A stretch of DNA of 8,659 nt from Planctomycetaceae bacterium (lineage in GTDB: Bacteria > Planctomycetota > Planctomycetia > Pirellulales > Pirellulaceae), in NCBI GenBank assembly GCA_024642765.1, contig JAHEAM010000122.1, positions 1 to 8,659 on the forward strand. The letters are read 5' to 3'. The notes under the pieces were generated by a model, which saw nothing but the letters and a program-made list of their open reading frames with translations, searched no databases and had not been told where the DNA came from. Positions 6,211 through 8,659 of this stretch are shown here, piece after piece. Every line of letters starts with the position of its first letter. The first letter of the stretch is position 1. The position numbers and the translations under genes are program-made.

Positions 6211-7702
6211 CCGCGTCACTTCCGTCCTTAATGACAAAGCGTGCTCTCAGACGCGCGACTTCGCTTGCCAATCCCGCTTGCTTGACCGTCTTCAAGACTT
6301 CGTTGAAATCTTTGTAGGCATCTGGTGCTTCGTCGATTGGGTACGCCCGACAATTGCTCAAGATGTCGTGTTGATCGAGATCGTGGTCGATCGTTTTCTG
6401 ATCGAGTTCGCGTTTCGCTTGTTTGCGCCCGAGGATTCGACCGGCACCGTGGTTCACACTGTAACACGATTCGACCGCACCCGGTTCACCGACCATTACT
6501 GCCGACCCATCGCGTGGATTTCCGGGCAGCAAGATCGGATGTCCGGTTGCTGCGAATGGCGTTCCGGCCAAGGCATGATGGTTTGCCGGGAACGCGCGCG
6601 TTGCACCTTTGCGATGTACCCATACTTTTTGGTTGTCGAGAATTTCGCGACGGGCAATGTTGTGACTGATGAAGTAAACAAGTCGGCCTTGCGTACCTGG
6701 ACAAATTTCTTGAAACGCCTCAAGCACGAGTGCATTGATCAACAAGTGATTGACGGTTGCAAAGTTGGCACCCATGGCCATATCGTCCAAGTAAGCGTTT
6801 GCCTCGGTAGACCCCAGAGGCGCATACACCAATTCACGATCCTCGCCAGGAAGCGGAATACTCCACTTCGCAAATTTGTTTTGCAAAGCGCGGAATTGTC
6901 CGGTCGCCAAGTTATGTCCGAATCCACGCGAACCACAATGTGATAGAAACGCAACACGACCGTCTTGCAGACCAAACGTTTCTGCGGTCGCGCGGGCCCG
7001 GTCGTTGTTTTCGATCGAAACGATCTCGCATTCACCGAAATGGTTTCCGCCACCGTACGAGCCAAGTTGAGTCATCTTCTCAGTGAAGTTCCGCATTGAG
7101 GGTTGTGTCAACAGCCAATCCAGTCGAGTTCCAAGCGAATCTCGCGTCTCGTCGTGGCCCAAGTGAAAGGAATCCTCGCAATACTCAGCCCATTCAGGCG
7201 GGATCCCTAATTGCTCGCAGACTGCCAGCGATGCTCCCTCAAGAACGGCTTGGGTTCCCAATTCGGCAGAAACGACGCGGCTTTTTGGCGCATTGCGTTG
7301 TCCACGGCCAGTTCCCGTTGGTGTTCGTTCGCAGATCGCGTCGATGATTTTTCGGCGCACGCGACGGTCGTCAACGGCAGATCCGTCGAGGTCGAGCTGG
7401 AGCAGGCTCATTGAACACTTGATATCAACGCCCACTGGTCCTGGGTAAATGTGTGTGGGCGAAGCCATCACGCAACCGACCGGTGCACCGTATCCCAAAT
7501 GCGCGTCGGGATTCAGAACAAGCTGGGTTACACCTGGCGCGCGACGCGAATTGATTGCTTGCTGCAAACAAGCGGAATCAAAAGTCTTGCGAATCGCATC
7601 GTTTCCAAAGACTTTGATCGGCGGCGTATGCGAGTCGACCGGCAAGATTGAGACGCAATCGCTAGTTGGGATCAATTTCAGTTCGTTTGGTTCGGATTTC
7701 AC
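6203..7702 (-). CDS. rtcB: RNA-splicing ligase RtcB (3'-phosphate/5'-hydroxyl RNA ligase)
   Basis: RtcB seals RNA 3'-phosphate or 2',3'-cyclic phosphate ends to 5'-OH ends using GTP and Mn2+ through a guanylylated His. No ATG lies near the N-terminus. I choose GTG at 7700-7702, preceded by GGAG with a 5-nt spacer, which gives 499 residues. A TTG at 7805-7807 would add 35 residues that resemble nothing in the family. In 499-residue numbering, landmarks are LNPDAHLGYGAPVG (64-77), GVDIKCSM with metal ligands Asp93 and Cys96, GGGNHFGE with Asn220 and His221, FLSHCGSRGFGH with His255, FISHNIARRE with His347, VHRKGATRAFPA with the guanylylated His363, GHPILLPGN (387-395) and VNHGAGRILGRKQA (416-429). 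All catalytic positions are present. It is followed by rtcA, the order seen in E. coli; no rtcR-like regulator gene is in the window. Confidence 0.96.
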   Translation of the reverse strand: MKSEPNELKLIPTSDCVSILPVDSHTPPIKVFGNDAIRKTFDSACLQQAINSRRAPGVTQLVLNPDAHLGYGAPVGCVMASPTHIYPGPVGVDIKCSMSLLQLDLDGSAVDDRRVRRKIIDAICERTPTGTGRGQRNAPKSRVVSAELGTQAVLEGASLAVCEQLGIPPEWAEYCEDSFHLGHDETRDSLGTRLDWLLTQPSMRNFTEKMTQLGSYGGGNHFGECEIVSIENNDRARATAETFGLQDGRVAFLSHCGSRGFGHNLATGQFRALQNKFAKWSIPLPGEDRELVYAPLGSTEANAYLDDMAMGANFATVNHLLINALVLEAFQEICPGTQGRLVYFISHNIARREILDNQKVWVHRKGATRAFPANHHALAGTPFAATGHPILLPGNPRDGSAVMVGEPGAVESCYSVNHGAGRILGRKQAKRELDQKTIDHDLDQHDILSNCRAYPIDEAPDAYKDFNEVLKTVKQAGLASEVARLRARFVIKDGSDADD

Positions 7703-7713
7703 TTCAACTCCAT
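7699..7713 (-). promoter_or_regulatory. rtcB translation start region: GGAG site and overlapping 4-codon frame
   Basis: On the minus strand the 15 bases read ATGGAGTTGAAGTGA. GGAG (7708-7711) is a well-placed ribosome-binding site for the GTG at 7700-7702. The same bases form a tiny frame Met-Glu-Leu-Lys-stop whose TGA overlaps the GTG. The ribosome-binding site decides the rtcB start. The tiny frame may be chance, or it may load ribosomes that re-initiate on the GTG. Confidence 0.45.
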
Positions 7714-7967
7714 TGGTTTTGTAGTATCGGGATCGAGGCAAGCGAAAAAGGGTGACTACGAATTGCCAGAACCGTTTACCTTCTGCTAGACATTTTTTGG
7801 GCGGCAAGGTTCGGTGGCATTTGCTCGCAAGTCAATAAACTCTTCCGGGTCATCGAATAGGACTGCTGTTACAATTTGAGCGCCCGAACTGCTGGAGAGA
7901 GATTGGACTTTTGTTTGTGAATTGGGCGTTATTTCGCAGGAGCGAAATACGACTTTTTCCAAATCGC
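7703..7967. other. Intergenic region upstream of rtcB
   Basis: This 265-base stretch lies between the phosphatase stop and the rtcB start. It holds a stem-loop (7930-7949) and the rtcB ribosome-binding site. On the minus strand a TTGACT hexamer occurs near 7830-7835, but nothing like TATAAT lies 16-18 nt downstream, so no sigma70 promoter is called. No minus-strand TGGCA-N7-TGC sigma54 site was found by eye. No gene, tRNA or riboswitch was recognised. Confidence 0.5.
7930..7949. terminator. 8-bp perfect stem-loop downstream of the phosphatase gene
   Basis: The arms are TATTTCGC (7930-7937) and GCGAAATA (7942-7949) around an AGGA loop, 18 nt past the phosphatase stop codon. On the minus strand, the direction of the genes, no T-run follows. 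The T-run TTTTT at 7953-7957 follows on the plus strand, where no gene ends. It could protect the 3' end of the phosphatase mRNA or act as an operator. The terminator role is only one option. Confidence 0.35.
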
Positions 7968-8659
7968 TTAGCGGCCTAGAGACGATTGAGTTTCACGGTC
8001 AACGCGGAGGGCCGCTTTGGGCTCTTTTGGGAGCGCGCGTTCCCATGATCCGTAGACTGGGTTTGGTAATATGATCCACCGTGTGCCGAGAAAGTCAGCC
8101 TTGCGGTTCGCTGTTTCGTTTCGGAGTTTGTTGTCAGGGATTTCGACTTCCGAACAAATGTCACTAAGGTTATCACCGATGAGCAACAGGATGCGATAGT
8201 CTTTCGCCACCATCCCACGACGAGAAACTTTGTCCCCACCTCGGCCTTGATCATCGTTGCGCGTTAAGACATTGTCGTCATTGGCGTTGATTCCGAATTT
8301 TTTCAAGTTGTTGATGGTTGCGGTTTTCACTTCGTCGCGACGGTTAGTCACGAACATGACTTTGACGCCGAGCGCGACGGCAGCTTTGATGAAATCTGCG
8401 GCGCCAGGAATAATCGTCGCCTTTTCTTCGGCGCACCATGCATTCCAGGATTCCAAATCGTAAGGTTGCTGGTCGACGATGTTGCGTGCGTTGTAGGCGG
8501 AATTGTCGAGCACAGTCTCGTCCAAATCCAAGATCACCGCACTGGGCTTACCAAAATAGTTGCCCTCCATGACTTGAACTTCGTCTGCCGACCAGTGGCC
8601 ATCACTTAACGCAATGTTCAATTGGTACTGCGCAAGTCGATAGCACTGTCGCGTCAAGA
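7968..8659 (-). CDS. HAD-family acid phosphatase, lipoprotein e(P4)/class B-like 5'-nucleotidase, 5' end outside window
   Basis: About 230 codons of the C-terminal part are visible. The frame is open to the right edge, and the only start-like codon there is a TTG at 8655-8657, so the real start and signal peptide are most likely beyond the window. Residues here are counted from that codon. The motifs follow the e(P4) acid phosphatase order: Q-x-Y-R-L-A near 4-9, VILDLDETVLDNSAY (41-55) with nucleophile Asp44 and acid/base Asp46, VMFVTNRR (100-107) with Thr104, GGDKVSRR (140-147) with Lys143, LIGDNLSDI (159-167) with Asp162 and Asp166, and NPVYGSWE (199-206), a hallmark of this family. Members are secreted or outer-membrane enzymes that dephosphorylate nucleotides and phosphomonoesters outside the cytoplasm. 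The catalytic core is complete. It ends 265 bases before rtcB and is not obviously linked to it. Confidence 0.9.
   Translation of the reverse strand, partial: LTRQCYRLAQYQLNIALSDGHWSADEVQVMEGNYFGKPSAVILDLDETVLDNSAYNARNIVDQQPYDLESWNAWCAEEKATIIPGAADFIKAAVALGVKVMFVTNRRDEVKTATINNLKKFGINANDDNVLTRNDDQGRGGDKVSRRGMVAKDYRILLLIGDNLSDICSEVEIPDNKLRNETANRKADFLGTRWIILPNPVYGSWERALPKEPKAALRVDRETQSSLGR

Noticed and set aside
6211..6237. TTG start for rtcA adding nine residues
   Set aside because: The ATG at 6208-6210 gives the expected family N-terminus and has a GGAAG site 8 nt upstream.
5927..6943. Plus-strand open frame of 338 codons opposite rtcA and rtcB
   Set aside because: It runs across the junction of two well-conserved minus-strand genes, and its product has no recognisable domain.
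7703..7807. N-terminal 35-residue extension of RtcB from a TTG codon
   Set aside because: It has no family similarity and no good ribosome-binding site was seen, whereas the GTG at 7700-7702 has GGAG 5 nt upstream.
7814..7826. TGGCATTTGC-like element resembling a sigma54 promoter upstream of rtcB
   Set aside because: It is on the plus strand, pointing away from rtcB, and the spacing between the TGGC and TGC blocks is too short.
7968..8659. Treating the HAD phosphatase as MtnC of methionine salvage
   Set aside because: The DLDETVLDNS and NPVYGSWE motifs belong to the e(P4)/class B-like acid phosphatases, not to the enolase-phosphatase.

Overview
The window looks like ordinary chromosome from a planctomycete of the Pirellulaceae type. 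This is inferred from gene content, not from any marker gene. The clues are a Tat-exported xylose-isomerase-like TIM barrel, a secreted beta-propeller with NGNTL-type repeats, a tetrahaem cytochrome joined to a 5'-nucleotidase-like domain, a DUF4416 protein, mid-range base composition and several genes without a strong Shine-Dalgarno site. All eight genes lie on the minus strand, so gene order in transcription runs from high to low coordinates. No rRNA, tRNA, insertion sequence or CRISPR array was seen.

In transcription order: the 5'-truncated end of an e(P4)/class B-like HAD acid phosphatase (7968-8659) enters from the right edge. A 265-base gap with a stem-loop follows. Then comes an RNA-repair operon, rtcB (7702-6203) and rtcA (6210-5176), whose ends overlap by 8 nt. 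An 88-base gap with a candidate extended -10 promoter precedes a DUF4416 gene (5087-4542). A 283-base gap carries a terminator-like hairpin and a second small palindrome. The next unit is a tetrahaem cytochrome fused to a degenerate metallophosphatase-like domain (4258-2630), then mtnB of methionine salvage (2578-1907), 51 bases downstream. An 86-base gap carries a second copy of the same promoter-like 12-mer. The last unit is a Tat-exported sugar-phosphate isomerase/epimerase-like protein (1820-882) and, 51 bases further on, a secreted beta-propeller protein (830-1) that runs off the left edge. No plus-strand gene is supported.

The only tight functional pairing is RtcB with RtcA. RtcA converts RNA 3'-phosphate ends to 2',3'-cyclic phosphate, and RtcB joins 3'-phosphate or cyclic-phosphate ends to 5'-OH ends. 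The other genes look like housekeeping or envelope functions with no clear shared pathway. I do not see a convincing undescribed defence or mobile system. The points most worth a second look are the cytochrome with lost phosphatase metal ligands, the exact 12-mer shared by two promoter regions, and the non-ATG start and tiny overlapping reading frame at rtcB.
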